Assembly (NCBI RefSeq): GCF_001885585.1
Contig: NZ_LSRP01000002.1
Coordinates: 1-64,000 of the forward strand
Origin: Pararhizobium antarcticum
GTDB lineage: Bacteria > Pseudomonadota > Alphaproteobacteria > Rhizobiales > Rhizobiaceae
Direction of reading: 5' to 3'
Length of the DNA: 64,000 nt
The notes below the pieces were generated by a model that saw only the letters and a program-made list of their open reading frames with translations, searched no databases and was not told the DNA's origin. Position 1 is the stretch's first letter; each line of letters begins with the position of its first letter. Shown piece after piece: positions 25,034-34,883 of the stretch. A program made the translations under genes and the position numbers.

Positions 25034-28000
25034 ATGACCGGATCGCGATCAAATCCTCCACGCCTTGGCGCCCAGTCCTATGGGGACAGGTCGTCGCTCG
25101 ATGCGCTGAACCGCACGATCGAGGGGCTTGAGGCGCGCATCGAGGGCCTGATGGGCGGCACTGTGACGCGGGATCCGCGGCAGCGTCCTGCCGAGCACGA
25201 GATAAGCCAGCGCCCGGACCCGATTTCCGAAATTCTGCAGCGCCAGCGTTCGCTGAGCGCCGGTCGCGACCGGATCGCCATTCGCGAACGTGTGTCGTCA
25301 CGCCAGGAGACCGCACCGCGCCAGGAGCCGATCTATCGCCCGGAGGCTTCCCCTCGCCAGGAGCCGCGGCGGGATGCGCGCACCTATCCGGAGCCGACCA
25401 CCTATGAGGACAAGCGCTACGCGCATGAGCCGATGCGGGCACAGAAGCAGCCGGCCGCAACCCGCCCGGAGACCCTGCACCCGGAAGCCCTGCGTCCTGA
25501 TCCTGCCATGGCCGACATTGCCAATGCGCTGGTCGGTCTGCGCCAGGAACTGAAGAAGGACATCGCCGACGGCCTGTCGCGCGAAATGAACACATTGCGG
25601 GCCGAGATCCGCGGTATCACCGTGGACGCGGCGCAGGACCAGACGCTGGCCGAAGACATGCGCGGCGACCTGCAGAAGCTCGCCGACAGCATCGGCCAGC
25701 TCGGCCGTCAGGCGTCGCCTGCACAGGCAGACGCCCTGCGCGTCGAATTCGATGAATTGCGCACCATGATCGACGGGCTTGCCCGCGAGGACAGCGTGCG
25801 GCGCATGGAAGAGCGCTGGACCGGCGTTGAAGACCGGCTGAACATTTTCGATTCGAGCCGCGACGACGAGCTCGTGGCGCTCGCCTATCGGCTCGACGAG
25901 CTGAAATCGCAGATCGGCGGCATCGACAGCGCGCCGGCGATCCATGCCCTGGAAGACAAGCTGATCTCGGTTGCGCAGGCGATCGAACTGTTGGGCCGCC
26001 ACATGCAGCCGGACGACCGGCGCCTTGCGTCGCAATTCTCCGATATCGATGCCCGTCTCGACGAGATCAGCCGCGCCATCGTCGCCAGCGGCCGCACCGC
26101 AACGCCGGCCGATACCGCCGGCAATGCCCGCGTCGAAGGTCGGCTGGCGGATCTGTCGCGCCAGATTGACACCCTCGCACATCCGCTCGATAGCGGCCTT
26201 TCAGCCCGCATCGAGGCGCTGACGGCCCGTGTCGAGGACCTGGCCAATGAAGAGGCGGCCGTCCGGCTCGAAGAACGGCTCGACCAGCTTTCGGCAATGA
26301 TGGAGCGCTCGCAGAAGACCGCACCGCAACCGGACCTGACCGATTATCTCGCAGACATTTCCGCCAAGATCGATGCGCTCGACCAGGGCAGCGTCAACGA
26401 GGCGCTGGCCGAACGTCTCGACGATCTGGCGCGGCGGATCGACCAGCTCGACATGCTGCCGGCCGGACCGCAGATCGGCAATGAGCAGTTTGCCCGGCTG
26501 GAAGACCGTCTGACCGACATCGCGCATCGTCTCGAGGAAACCCAGGCAGCCCCTTATGATGACGGCGAGGTGCTGCGCAGCCTGGAAGCGCAGATTGCCA
26601 ATCTCTCGAGCCTCGTCAGCCAGCCGCGCGAACATGGCCCTGCCACAGCGCTGCCGGTCGAATTCGAAGGCCGGATGAGCGCGCTGGAAGACTATCTGGC
26701 GACCAGCGACGAGTATATTATCGAGGCCGCCCGCCAGGCGGCCGAAGCCGTGATGGATGCCTATTCCAAGACGGGCATGGGGCAGACCGCATCCGGCGGC
26801 GCAGACGTGGCCGCAATTTCCGCCTTGTCTGATGACCTCAAGGTTCTCGAAAATCTCAGCCGTTCCAGCGAGGAACGCACGGCGCGCACCTTCGAGGCGC
26901 TGCACGAAACGCTGGTGCATATTGCCGAAAAGCTGGAACGTCTCGAAGACCGCGAATTCGAGCCTGCCGGACAACGGGCCGAGGCGGAGCCGGCGCCGGC
27001 TTTCGGCACGCGCGAATTTCGCGACAACCGCCCGGCGATGCCGAAGGCGGCACAGCCGGTGTTCGAAGTCGATGACGATCCTTTCGCGGGTGCCGATTTC
27101 GACAGTCACTACGAGGACCTGAAGCGCGACATGCAGTCGGCGCCTGACGATGCGGACCGGCATACACCCTCGCGCGCCGAGGTTGCCGAGGCGGTTGCGA
27201 CGACATCCGACAGGATCGAGCCATCTGCGCCGGAGCGCCGGCCGACGACGCCGGCCGCAAGGACCAGCCTGATTGCCGGTCTTGCCAAGCGTTTTTCGGG
27301 CAAGAAGGGCAAGGCCGTTGCCACAGCGCAGCGTCAGACGATCGAGCCGACGCCATCCATCGATCCTGTCGAGGCGATGGCGCCGGACATGGCAAACCAG
27401 CTGCTCGAGCCGGGTTCCGGCGTACCGGATGTCAAGAAGATCCTCGAGCGCGTGCGTGCCGGCCAGACTGGCCGCATACAGGCCTCCAGCGACGCCGAAA
27501 AGGCCGACTTCATCACCGCCGCGCGCCGCGCCGCGCAACTGGCGGCCGAGGAAGTCGACACGATCAATCGTGGTTCGAACCGCGCCACCGCCGGCAGCAT
27601 CGGCGGTGCTTTCGCGCGCCATCGCCGGCCGATCCTGATGGCCGTCGGTGCCGTCCTGCTGGCGATCATGTCCTATCCGCTGGTCAGCACGCTGATCGGC
27701 GACGACAATGGCGTCAAGGTTGCGCCGGTCGCCGTCATCGAGCAGCCAGAGGCCAGCGAAGAGACGTCGAGCAAGGACGTCGAGATTGCAACGCCTGCGG
27801 TGGATGGCGACGTCGAGCCGCTGAGCAGCCTGCAGCCGCAAGCCGGCGATGCCGTTCCGGCCAACACTGCGACAGAACTGCCCGTCACGGGCCAAGCGGA
27901 TGGCATTCCGTCCGAGGCGCTGCCCGCGGGCACGGAACTGAGCGCGCCAGAGACAGCACAGACCGATGCGGAAGCAACGACCACCGGCCCGATGGCCGCG

Positions 28001-28987
28001 GCTGGCAATACGACGCTGCTCGATCCCGCAGCCACGCCCGGCGAATTGACGTCCGGTTTCGAAGAGCCGAGTGACGCCGCCGCCGCAACGGCGGAAGCAT
28101 TTGTGCCGGCCGCACAGCCGCAGGCCGACATCGTCGTTCCGGCGGACGTGACGCCGCCGGCCCTGGCAGATGCCGCCAGGAAGGGCGACCCGCTCGCCTT
28201 TTTCGAAGTCGGCGCGGTCTATACCGAAGGACGCGGTCTCAAGGCGGATCTTGCCGAAGCTGCAAAATGGTACCAGAAGGCAGCGGATGCCGGCATAGCA
28301 CCAGCCCAATACCGGTTGGCGAGCCTGTACGAGAAGGGCACCGGCGTTGCCCGCGACCTGTCGAAAGCCAAGATCCTCTATGCGCAGGCGGCCGAACAGG
28401 GCAATGCCAGCGCCATGCACAATCTGGCCGTGCTGATGGCCAGCGGTGGCGAAGGGTCTCCGGATTTTGCCGCTGCCGGACAATGGTTTGCCAAGGCCGC
28501 CGATCTCGGCGTGCGCGACAGCCAGTTCAATCTCGCCATTCTCTATGCGCGTGGCAACGGCGTGAAGCAGGATCTGGAAGAATCCTACAAGTGGTTCGCG
28601 ATTGCGGCCCGTGACGGCGACAGCGATGCCGGCCAGAAGCGCGACGAAGTTGCAGCGGCCATGCGCCCTGAACAACTGACGAGCGCCAAGGCAAAGTTCG
28701 AAGCCTGGAAAGTCCAGCCGCTGGATGGAAAGGCCAATGCCGCTGAAGTCCCCGATAGCTGGGTCGGCAAGGGCGTCAAGACATCTTCCGTTGACATGAA
28801 GAAGGCCGTCCGCAACATCCAGGCGATTCTCAACAACAACGGTTTCGATGCCGGCAAGCCGGATGGCGCGATCGGCAAGAAGACCGTCACGGCGATCAAG
28901 GCCTTCCAGAAATCGATCGGCGAAGAACCCACCGGCGAGATCACCGACGCGCTCGTCAAGGAATTGCTGAAGCGAAACGCGCAATAA
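25034..28987 (+). CDS. podJ: PodJ-type polarity protein with Sel1 repeats and peptidoglycan-binding domain
   Basis: This is a 1317-residue membrane protein. Residues 1-165 are basic and low in complexity. About 165-640 is a long charged coiled coil (repeats such as ARIEALTARVEDLANEEAA and LEERLDQLSAMMERS). A single membrane helix lies at about 866-886 (ILMAVGAVLLAIMSYPLVST). The periplasmic part has a Pro/Ala/Thr linker, at least three Sel1 repeats (about 1045-1190; KWYQKAADAGIAPAQYRLA) and a C-terminal peptidoglycan-binding domain (about 1253-1310). This layout matches PodJ, which marks the old pole in Caulobacter and controls polar growth in Agrobacterium. It is divergent from the beta-oxidation operon. 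Confidence 0.85.
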   Translation: MTGSRSNPPRLGAQSYGDRSSLDALNRTIEGLEARIEGLMGGTVTRDPRQRPAEHEISQRPDPISEILQRQRSLSAGRDRIAIRERVSSRQETAPRQEPIYRPEASPRQEPRRDARTYPEPTTYEDKRYAHEPMRAQKQPAATRPETLHPEALRPDPAMADIANALVGLRQELKKDIADGLSREMNTLRAEIRGITVDAAQDQTLAEDMRGDLQKLADSIGQLGRQASPAQADALRVEFDELRTMIDGLAREDSVRRMEERWTGVEDRLNIFDSSRDDELVALAYRLDELKSQIGGIDSAPAIHALEDKLISVAQAIELLGRHMQPDDRRLASQFSDIDARLDEISRAIVASGRTATPADTAGNARVEGRLADLSRQIDTLAHPLDSGLSARIEALTARVEDLANEEAAVRLEERLDQLSAMMERSQKTAPQPDLTDYLADISAKIDALDQGSVNEALAERLDDLARRIDQLDMLPAGPQIGNEQFARLEDRLTDIAHRLEETQAAPYDDGEVLRSLEAQIANLSSLVSQPREHGPATALPVEFEGRMSALEDYLATSDEYIIEAARQAAEAVMDAYSKTGMGQTASGGADVAAISALSDDLKVLENLSRSSEERTARTFEALHETLVHIAEKLERLEDREFEPAGQRAEAEPAPAFGTREFRDNRPAMPKAAQPVFEVDDDPFAGADFDSHYEDLKRDMQSAPDDADRHTPSRAEVAEAVATTSDRIEPSAPERRPTTPAARTSLIAGLAKRFSGKKGKAVATAQRQTIEPTPSIDPVEAMAPDMANQLLEPGSGVPDVKKILERVRAGQTGRIQASSDAEKADFITAARRAAQLAAEEVDTINRGSNRATAGSIGGAFARHRRPILMAVGAVLLAIMSYPLVSTLIGDDNGVKVAPVAVIEQPEASEETSSKDVEIATPAVDGDVEPLSSLQPQAGDAVPANTATELPVTGQADGIPSEALPAGTELSAPETAQTDAEATTTGPMAAAGNTTLLDPAATPGELTSGFEEPSDAAAATAEAFVPAAQPQADIVVPADVTPPALADAARKGDPLAFFEVGAVYTEGRGLKADLAEAAKWYQKAADAGIAPAQYRLASLYEKGTGVARDLSKAKILYAQAAEQGNASAMHNLAVLMASGGEGSPDFAAAGQWFAKAADLGVRDSQFNLAILYARGNGVKQDLEESYKWFAIAARDGDSDAGQKRDEVAAAMRPEQLTSAKAKFEAWKVQPLDGKANAAEVPDSWVGKGVKTSSVDMKKAVRNIQAILNNNGFDAGKPDGAIGKKTVTAIKAFQKSIGEEPTGEITDALVKELLKRNAQ

Positions 28988-28993
28988 CGGCAT

Positions 28994-29016
28994 CCGCGGC
29001 CATAAATATGCCGCGG
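28994..29016 (+). terminator. Stem-loop after podJ
   Basis: CCGCGGC (28994-29000) pairs with GCCGCGG (29010-29016) around CATAAATAT, 7 bases beyond the podJ stop. No T-run follows, so terminator function is uncertain. Confidence 0.4.
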
Positions 29017-29225
29017 AGCAGCCGGAAGGAAAGGGCCGAAGACGCTATGGTCAAGGCTCGAAAGGTTGACAGGCCTGGCCTGCGGGCGCATGACAAAACG
29101 GCTTTGAAACCGCAATTTTGAGTGGTTTTCAGGACCGCTTCATTCCATTTTCCCCGTGGTGAATCACTTGCCACTTTGAACGTTACCGCCCGCTCTGCGG
29201 GCTATTGGCATATCGAGGACTGGCC

Positions 29226-30152
29226 GTGACGGTGTACCTGCCCATAGCAGAGTTGTCGGTGAACATTTTCATCATCCTCGGCATGGGCGCGGCTGTCGGC
29301 TTTTTGTCCGGCATGTTCGGGGTCGGCGGCGGTTTCCTGATCACGCCGCTTCTGATCTTCTACAACATCCCTCCCGTGGTTGCGGTCGCCACCGGCGCCA
29401 ACCAGGTCGTCGCCTCGTCGATCTCGGGCGCGATCACCCATTTCCGGCGCGGCACGATCGACATCAAGCTCGGCACCGTGCTGCTCTGCGGCGGTCTGGC
29501 GGGTGCCACCGTCGGCGTCTGGATCTTCTCCTTCCTGCGGCGGGTAGGCCAGCTCGATCTGGTGATCTCGCTGATGTATGTGCTGCTGCTCGGCACGGTC
29601 GGAACCCTGATGCTCGTCGAAAGCATTTCGGCCCTGCGCAAGGCATCCAAAAACCAGGTGGGTACCCTGCGCCGGCCCGGACAGCACAACTGGGTGCACC
29701 GTCTGCCCTTGAAGATGCGGTTCAAGAAGTCGAAAATCTACCTGAGCGTGATCCCGGTTGTCGCGCTTGGTTTCGGCATCGGCATCCTGACATCGGTCAT
29801 GGGCGTCGGCGGCGGCTTCATCATGGTTCCCGCGATGATCTATCTGTTGCGCATCCCGACCAATGTCGTCATCGGCACCTCGCTGTTCCAGATCATCTTT
29901 GTCTCCGCCTATACCGTCATCGTCCAGGCGAGTACCAATTATTCCGTCGATATCGTTCTGGCCTTCGTGCTGATGATCGCCGGCGTCATTGGCGCGCAAT
30001 ACGGGGTGCGTGTCGGACAAAGGTTGCGCGGCGAGCAGCTGCGGGCGCTCTTGGCGCTTCTCGTGCTTGCCGTCGGCCTGCGTCTGGCCGTGGAACTCGT
30101 CATTCCGCCGAAGGAAATCTATACGGTCGTTTCCGCGGGGCTCGGATTCTGA
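29226..30152 (+). CDS. TauE/SafE family sulfite exporter-like membrane protein
   Basis: This is a 308-residue protein with about eight to nine membrane helices. Both TauE signature repeats are present: GFLSGMFGVGGGFLITPLLI near the start and ILTSVMGVGGGFIMVPAMIY in the middle. The family moves sulfite, sulfoacetate or other small anions; the substrate here is not known. GTG 29226 (MTVYLPIAEL) is preferred to a TTG-type start at 29205 because GAGG precedes it. Its last base overlaps the ATG of the next gene, and that TauE/TIGR02186 pairing recurs in alphaproteobacteria. Confidence 0.9.
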   Translation: MTVYLPIAELSVNIFIILGMGAAVGFLSGMFGVGGGFLITPLLIFYNIPPVVAVATGANQVVASSISGAITHFRRGTIDIKLGTVLLCGGLAGATVGVWIFSFLRRVGQLDLVISLMYVLLLGTVGTLMLVESISALRKASKNQVGTLRRPGQHNWVHRLPLKMRFKKSKIYLSVIPVVALGFGIGILTSVMGVGGGFIMVPAMIYLLRIPTNVVIGTSLFQIIFVSAYTVIVQASTNYSVDIVLAFVLMIAGVIGAQYGVRVGQRLRGEQLRALLALLVLAVGLRLAVELVIPPKEIYTVVSAGLGF

Positions 30153-30946
30153 TGCGCGCCCGGGTCTTCATCGCAGCCCTCTTGTTTTCCCTGGCCAGCC
30201 TGGTTGCGGCCCCGGTTCTGGCCGAGCCCGGCGATTTCACAGAGAAGCTCGACATCGGCATCTCGACCGACGAGATCGCCATCACCTCGGATTTCCGTGG
30301 CGCGGACCTGACGATCTTCGGGGCGATCGATGGCTTTGACGGGAACATCCTGGCACAGGGCAAATACAACATCGTCGTGGCGCTCGAAGGTCCCAAGGAC
30401 AATGCGACGGTACGCAGGAAGGAGCGTGTCTTCGGCATCTGGATCAACACGAAGTCGATGACTTTCGAGCTGGTGCCGGAATCCTATTCCCTGTCGAGCA
30501 CCCGCGACATCGAGACAATCGCGCCGACCGGCGACATGAACAGTATGGGCATCGGCGTCGACCACATGCGCCTGACACCAACAGGCTATATTGGCGATGG
30601 CAGCAATCTGTCCGAATTCCGCGATGCCTTCCGCCGCGCACGCGAAAATTCCGGCGTCTACCAGCGCGATCCGGGTGGCGTGCAGTTCATCAGCTCCAGC
30701 CTGTTCAAGGCCTCTGTCCGGCTGCCGGCCGACGTGCCGAACGGCGTCCATGTGGTGCGCGCCTATCTGTTTCGCGATGGCATGTTCGTGGCGGCCAAGG
30801 CGTTGCCGCTCAGGGTCGTCAAGACCGGCATCGAACAGGCGATCACCCGGGCTGCGCATGAATCACCGTTTCTCTACGGCATTCTCGCCGTGCTGCTTGC
30901 CGTCATCACCGGCTGGCTCGCCAGCGTCGTGTTCCGCAGGGATTGA
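30152..30946 (+). CDS. TIGR02186-type envelope protein
   Basis: This 264-residue protein has a signal peptide (LLFSLASLVAAPVLA-EPG), a periplasmic beta-rich region (LDIGISTDEIAITSDFRGADLTIFGAIDG) and a C-terminal membrane helix (FLYGILAVLLAVITGWLASVVF), so it is a periplasmic domain anchored at its C-terminus. The family has no assigned function but is typically coupled to a TauE/SafE gene; here the two genes overlap by one base and are surely translated together. It may be an accessory subunit of the transporter. Confidence 0.85.
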   Translation: MRARVFIAALLFSLASLVAAPVLAEPGDFTEKLDIGISTDEIAITSDFRGADLTIFGAIDGFDGNILAQGKYNIVVALEGPKDNATVRRKERVFGIWINTKSMTFELVPESYSLSSTRDIETIAPTGDMNSMGIGVDHMRLTPTGYIGDGSNLSEFRDAFRRARENSGVYQRDPGGVQFISSSLFKASVRLPADVPNGVHVVRAYLFRDGMFVAAKALPLRVVKTGIEQAITRAAHESPFLYGILAVLLAVITGWLASVVFRRD

Positions 30947-31007
30947 GGTCGGGCGCGCGCGCCTTTAAAAGGGGTCGGAAGAGTTCGACCTGTCGAGAGG
31001 ATTTGCC

Positions 31008-31244
31008 ATGAAGCCGATTTTCGTCCAGCTGCAATGCGCGCCGGGCAAGACCTATGCGGTTGCCGACGAAATCTACCGCAAGGAAATCGTCTCAGAGATG
31101 TATTCGACCAGCGGCGACTATGACCTGATGCTGAAGATCTACCTGAGCGAAGACCAGGACATCGGCAAGTTCATCAACGACAACATCGCCACCGTGCCCG
31201 GCATCAACCGCTCGCTGACGACGCTGACATTCAACGCGTTTTGA
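31008..31244 (+). CDS. Stand-alone Lrp/AsnC ligand-binding (RAM) domain protein
   Basis: This 78-residue protein matches only the C-terminal ligand-binding domain of Lrp/AsnC regulators (FVQLQCAPGKTYAVADEIYRKEIVSEMYSTSGDYDLMLKI). There is no helix-turn-helix. Such proteins form oligomers that bind amino acids and may modify full-length Lrp partners. A good GAGAGGA site precedes the ATG. It is convergent with pdeM. Confidence 0.9.
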   Translation: MKPIFVQLQCAPGKTYAVADEIYRKEIVSEMYSTSGDYDLMLKIYLSEDQDIGKFINDNIATVPGINRSLTTLTFNAF

Positions 31245-31354
31245 TGGGGGCGTCGTGCAGCGCCCTCACTCCAATTGTGTCCGGGTGAAATCTTCGTAGT
31301 CCTCTCAGACCGCGAAGCTTTTTTATGTCGCAACCGCGAAAGCGAACTCCTCGC

Positions 31355-32080
31355 TCACCCCAGCAAATTCGCAAACCGGACGGAATAGACCCTGTCCTGT
31401 CCCAGCATATGGGCGACGAGGGTCTGGCGGTCGAAAAGGCCGGTCATCGCCTTGTGGCGCAGGTCGAGGCCGCCGGTGGTAACGCCGAAGGCCGGCATGA
31501 CGAGGCGGTGGCCATCGCTGGCGAAGCAGGCGCGCCGAATCTTTTTCTCACGGCGGACAACGGTGGCGGAGGGATGCAAATGGCCGGCGATTTCGCCCTT
31601 GGCGCTGCCCGCAGACGGCTCATGACGGAAGGTCAGCCCGGCATGGTGCAACTCGTCCATCGCGCTGCCGGGCAGGCGGGTTGTGCCATCCGGATCGTGA
31701 TTGCCGTTGATCCAGATCCATTCGCGGCCGCGCGCCATGGCCTCGATCATCAGCCGGAAGGGTTCGGGCATGAAAGTCGAGCCGATGCGGTCATGGAAAT
31801 TGTCACCGAGGCTGATCACGGTTTTCGGGTCGTGGCGGGCAATGACGGCCTCGAGGATTTTCAGGGTTGCCAGCGTGTCATAGGGCGGCAGCATCATGCC
31901 GCGCCGGGCAAAGGCCGAGCCCTTTTCCAGATGCAGGTCGGAGACGACAAGCACGTCGTGATCCGGCAGATAGAGCGCGCCCAGCGGATCGCAGATCGCG
32001 GCGACGTCGTGGATCGCGATGCGGGCCGAAAGTGCCGGATTGTCCGGAAGGACGGTCATGGAAAGGGCTGCGCGGTTCAT
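31355..32080 (-). CDS. pdeM: Ligase-associated DNA repair metallophosphoesterase
   Basis: This 241-residue calcineurin-type phosphoesterase has complete metal motifs: VVSDLHLEKG, SLGDNFHD, WINGNHDPDG and GEIAGHLHPSA. It belongs to the PdeM group, found with an Lhr-like helicase, an ATP-dependent ligase and an exonuclease in a DNA-damage gene set. The start MNRAALSMTVL is chosen by family length; 65 bases separate it from the stop of the upstream helicase gene, so the two are probably co-transcribed. The ligase and exonuclease are not in this window. Confidence 0.9.
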   Translation of the reverse strand: MNRAALSMTVLPDNPALSARIAIHDVAAICDPLGALYLPDHDVLVVSDLHLEKGSAFARRGMMLPPYDTLATLKILEAVIARHDPKTVISLGDNFHDRIGSTFMPEPFRLMIEAMARGREWIWINGNHDPDGTTRLPGSAMDELHHAGLTFRHEPSAGSAKGEIAGHLHPSATVVRREKKIRRACFASDGHRLVMPAFGVTTGGLDLRHKAMTGLFDRQTLVAHMLGQDRVYSVRFANLLG

Positions 32081-32145
32081 CTCGTCTCTTGTGTCGGTTT
32101 TCGTCACGGCTCTCAAGCGCCGAATGGTCGAAAGGCCAGATCGTC

Positions 32146-34689
32146 TCAAGGATTTGCCATGGCTTCGGAAAGCAGGTCGTCGGCAGCCTCGGCCAGCAGG
32201 AAATCCTGCGCCTGCCCGCCGACCGGTTCCTTGCCGATTTCCAGCATGACCGGGACCGCCAGCGGCGAAATCCGCTCCAGCGGCCGATGGACGATGTGCC
32301 CCTTGATTCGTGCCAGCATATCGCCAAGCCGCTGAATATCCAAAAGCCCGGTTGCCGCATCGTTGCGCGTCGCCTCCATCAGGATGTGGTCGGGCTCATG
32401 GCTGCGCAGCACGTCGTAGATCAGGTCGGCGGACACTGTCACCTGGCGGCCGTTCTTTTCCTTGCCCGGATGGCGCAGGTCGATCAGCCCGGCGATCACG
32501 GCGCAGTTGCGAAAGGTGCGCTTCAAAAGGAAACTCTCGTTCAGCCAGGCTTCGAGATCGTCGCCGAGCATATCCTCGTCGAACAGGTCCCCGAGCGAAG
32601 GTTTTCCGCGCGAAAAAGCCTCGCCCATGTCGTCCAGCGCCCAGATGGCCAGCGCATAATCGGTGGCCACGAAACCGAGCGGTTTCAGGCCCATGCGGTC
32701 GAGCCGGCGGGTGAGCAGCATGCCGAGCGTCTGGTGCGCCAGCCGGCCTTCGAAGGCATAGGCGACCATGAAGTGCCGGCTGCCGCGTGGAAAGGTTTCG
32801 ATCAGCAGTTCGTCTTCCTTCGGCAGCATCGACAGGTCCCGCTGCAGCGCGAGCCAGTCGCGCACCTGATCGGGAAGGGCCGCATGCTGCGCCGGGTCGG
32901 CCAGCATCCGGCGCACCTGTTCGGCCAGATAGGTCGACAGGGGAAACTTGCCGCCATTGTAGGAGGGAACCTTGGGGTCGAGCTTGTAGCCCTGGCTGAC
33001 AAGGCATTCATTCTCGCGGATGCCCTCGAAGCGCAGCACCTTGCCGGAAAACAGGAAAGTATCGCCGGGCGTCAGCATCTCGAGAAAATACTCCTCGACC
33101 TTTCCCAGCGCCATACCTCCTCGAGCAGGGCCACCGCGGCCGATGCTGCCCTTGGCGTTGGCTTTGACGAAGCGGACGTTGAGCATGGGCGATTCGATGA
33201 TCGTGCCGACATTCAGGCGATATTGCTGCGCCACCTGTGGATTGGAGACGCGCCAGGTGCCGTCCGCCGTCTTGCGGATCTTGGCGTAGCGCTCGTAGGA
33301 GCGCAGCGCATAGCCGCCGGTCGCGACGAAATCGACGATCCGCTCGAAGGTCTCCCATGTCAGATGCGCATAGGGGCTCGCGCTGCTGATCTCGTCGTAA
33401 AGCAGGAGCGGATCGAAAGGGGCTGCGCAGGCCATGCCGAGCACGTGCTGGGCCAGCACGTCGAGCGACCCCTTGCCGACCGGCGGGGTGTCCTGGGCGC
33501 CGATATAATTGGCATCCAGCGCCGCCTGGCACTCCATCACCTCGAAGCGGTTGGCCGGAACCAGAATGGCCCGGCTCGGTTCGTCCATGCGGTGATTGGC
33601 GCGGCCGATGCGCTGGGCGAGCCGCGATGCCCCCTTCGGCGCGCCGACATGGATGACCATGTCGACATCGCCCCAGTCGATGCCGAGATCGAGCGTCGAG
33701 GTGGCAACGACGGCCCGCAGCCTGTTCTCGGCCATGGCCGCCTCGACGCGCCGGCGCTGGCCGACATCGAGCGATCCGTGATGCAGCGCGATCGGCAGGT
33801 TGTCGTCATTGATCGTCCAGAGATCCTGAAACAGCCGTTCCGCCTGGCTGCGGGTGTTGACGAACAGCAGCGTCGTCTGCTTTTCCTTGAGCGCTGCGTA
33901 GATATCGGGGATGGCGTAGCGCGCCGAATGGCCGGACCATGGCACGCGCTCCTCCGTGCGCAGGATCGAAATGTCCGGCTTGGCGCCGCCGCTGACCGTG
34001 ATCAGCCCGGCATGATGGTCTTCGTCCGGCGTCTGTGGGGCCAGCCAGCGCTGCAGGTCCATCGGATCGGCGACAGTCGCCGAAAGGCCGATCATCTGCA
34101 GTCCGGGCGCCAGCCTGCGCAGCCGCGAAAGACCGAGCGAAAGCAGGTGCCCGCGCTTGGATGTGACCAGAGAGTGCAACTCGTCCAGAACCACATATTT
34201 CAGGTCCTTGAAGAAGCGTTCGGCCTCGCCATTGGCGATCAGCAGTGCCACCTGTTCCGGCGTCGTCAGCAGAATATCCGGCGGATTGAGCTTCTGGCGC
34301 TGGCGCTTGGAGGCGGGCGTATCGCCGGTGCGATTTTCGACACGGATCGGCAGGCCCATGTCGCCGACCGGCTTCATCAGATTGCGCTCGATATCGACGG
34401 CGAGCGCCTTCAGCGGCGAAATATAGAGCGTGTGGATGCCGGTGAAAGCGGACCCCGGCGGCGGCTTGCCGCGCTCGGTGAGCGAGACCAGCGAGGGGAG
34501 AAACCCGGCCAGCGTCTTGCCGGCCCCCGTTGGCGCGATCAAAAGCATGCTCTCGCCGCCCTGCACCCGCGACAGGAGTTCCAGCTGATGCGCGCGCGGA
34601 TGCCAGCCCTTTTCTGCGAACCAGCGCAGGAAAGGTTTTGGCAACAATACGGCGTCCCTTGCCGCTGGAGGGGAATCGATGCGGTTCAC
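32146..34689 (-). CDS. Ligase-associated Lhr-like DEXH helicase
   Basis: This is an 847-residue superfamily 2 helicase. Walker A is LLIAPTGAGKTLAGFLPSL, motif II is VVLDELHSL, motif III SATV, then LFVNTRSQAERLFQDL, HHGSLDVGQRRR, STLDLGIDWGDVDMVIHVG and QRIGRANHR. A winged-helix and Lhr-type C-terminal domain follow. The start is GTG 34689 (VNRIDSPPAARDA); the frame is open much further upstream, but that part does not look like protein. With pdeM downstream it forms the ligase-associated DNA-damage module. Confidence 0.9.
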   Translation of the reverse strand: MNRIDSPPAARDAVLLPKPFLRWFAEKGWHPRAHQLELLSRVQGGESMLLIAPTGAGKTLAGFLPSLVSLTERGKPPPGSAFTGIHTLYISPLKALAVDIERNLMKPVGDMGLPIRVENRTGDTPASKRQRQKLNPPDILLTTPEQVALLIANGEAERFFKDLKYVVLDELHSLVTSKRGHLLSLGLSRLRRLAPGLQMIGLSATVADPMDLQRWLAPQTPDEDHHAGLITVSGGAKPDISILRTEERVPWSGHSARYAIPDIYAALKEKQTTLLFVNTRSQAERLFQDLWTINDDNLPIALHHGSLDVGQRRRVEAAMAENRLRAVVATSTLDLGIDWGDVDMVIHVGAPKGASRLAQRIGRANHRMDEPSRAILVPANRFEVMECQAALDANYIGAQDTPPVGKGSLDVLAQHVLGMACAAPFDPLLLYDEISSASPYAHLTWETFERIVDFVATGGYALRSYERYAKIRKTADGTWRVSNPQVAQQYRLNVGTIIESPMLNVRFVKANAKGSIGRGGPARGGMALGKVEEYFLEMLTPGDTFLFSGKVLRFEGIRENECLVSQGYKLDPKVPSYNGGKFPLSTYLAEQVRRMLADPAQHAALPDQVRDWLALQRDLSMLPKEDELLIETFPRGSRHFMVAYAFEGRLAHQTLGMLLTRRLDRMGLKPLGFVATDYALAIWALDDMGEAFSRGKPSLGDLFDEDMLGDDLEAWLNESFLLKRTFRNCAVIAGLIDLRHPGKEKNGRQVTVSADLIYDVLRSHEPDHILMEATRNDAATGLLDIQRLGDMLARIKGHIVHRPLERISPLAVPVMLEIGKEPVGGQAQDFLLAEAADDLLSEAMANP

Positions 34690-34883
34690 GGACGGAATGT
34701 AGTGCAAATTCGGGGGATGAGAAGCGGTGTCGAAGCCAATGTCCCTGCCGTTCGTACGACAGGGACGGCTGAAGCGCCGCCCGTTCCTTCTCCGCTTGGA
34801 AAAGGGGTCCGCCAGGCGGACGGCGCAAATCCGGGTTCCGTCATCGCGGGAGCAGATGACGGTCGTGACCGGAAACGGAAAAA

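Noticed and set aside
26201-28993. 930-codon open frame opposite podJ
   Set aside because: The podJ strand carries coherent coiled-coil, membrane, Sel1 and peptidoglycan-binding domains; the antisense product has no domain pattern.
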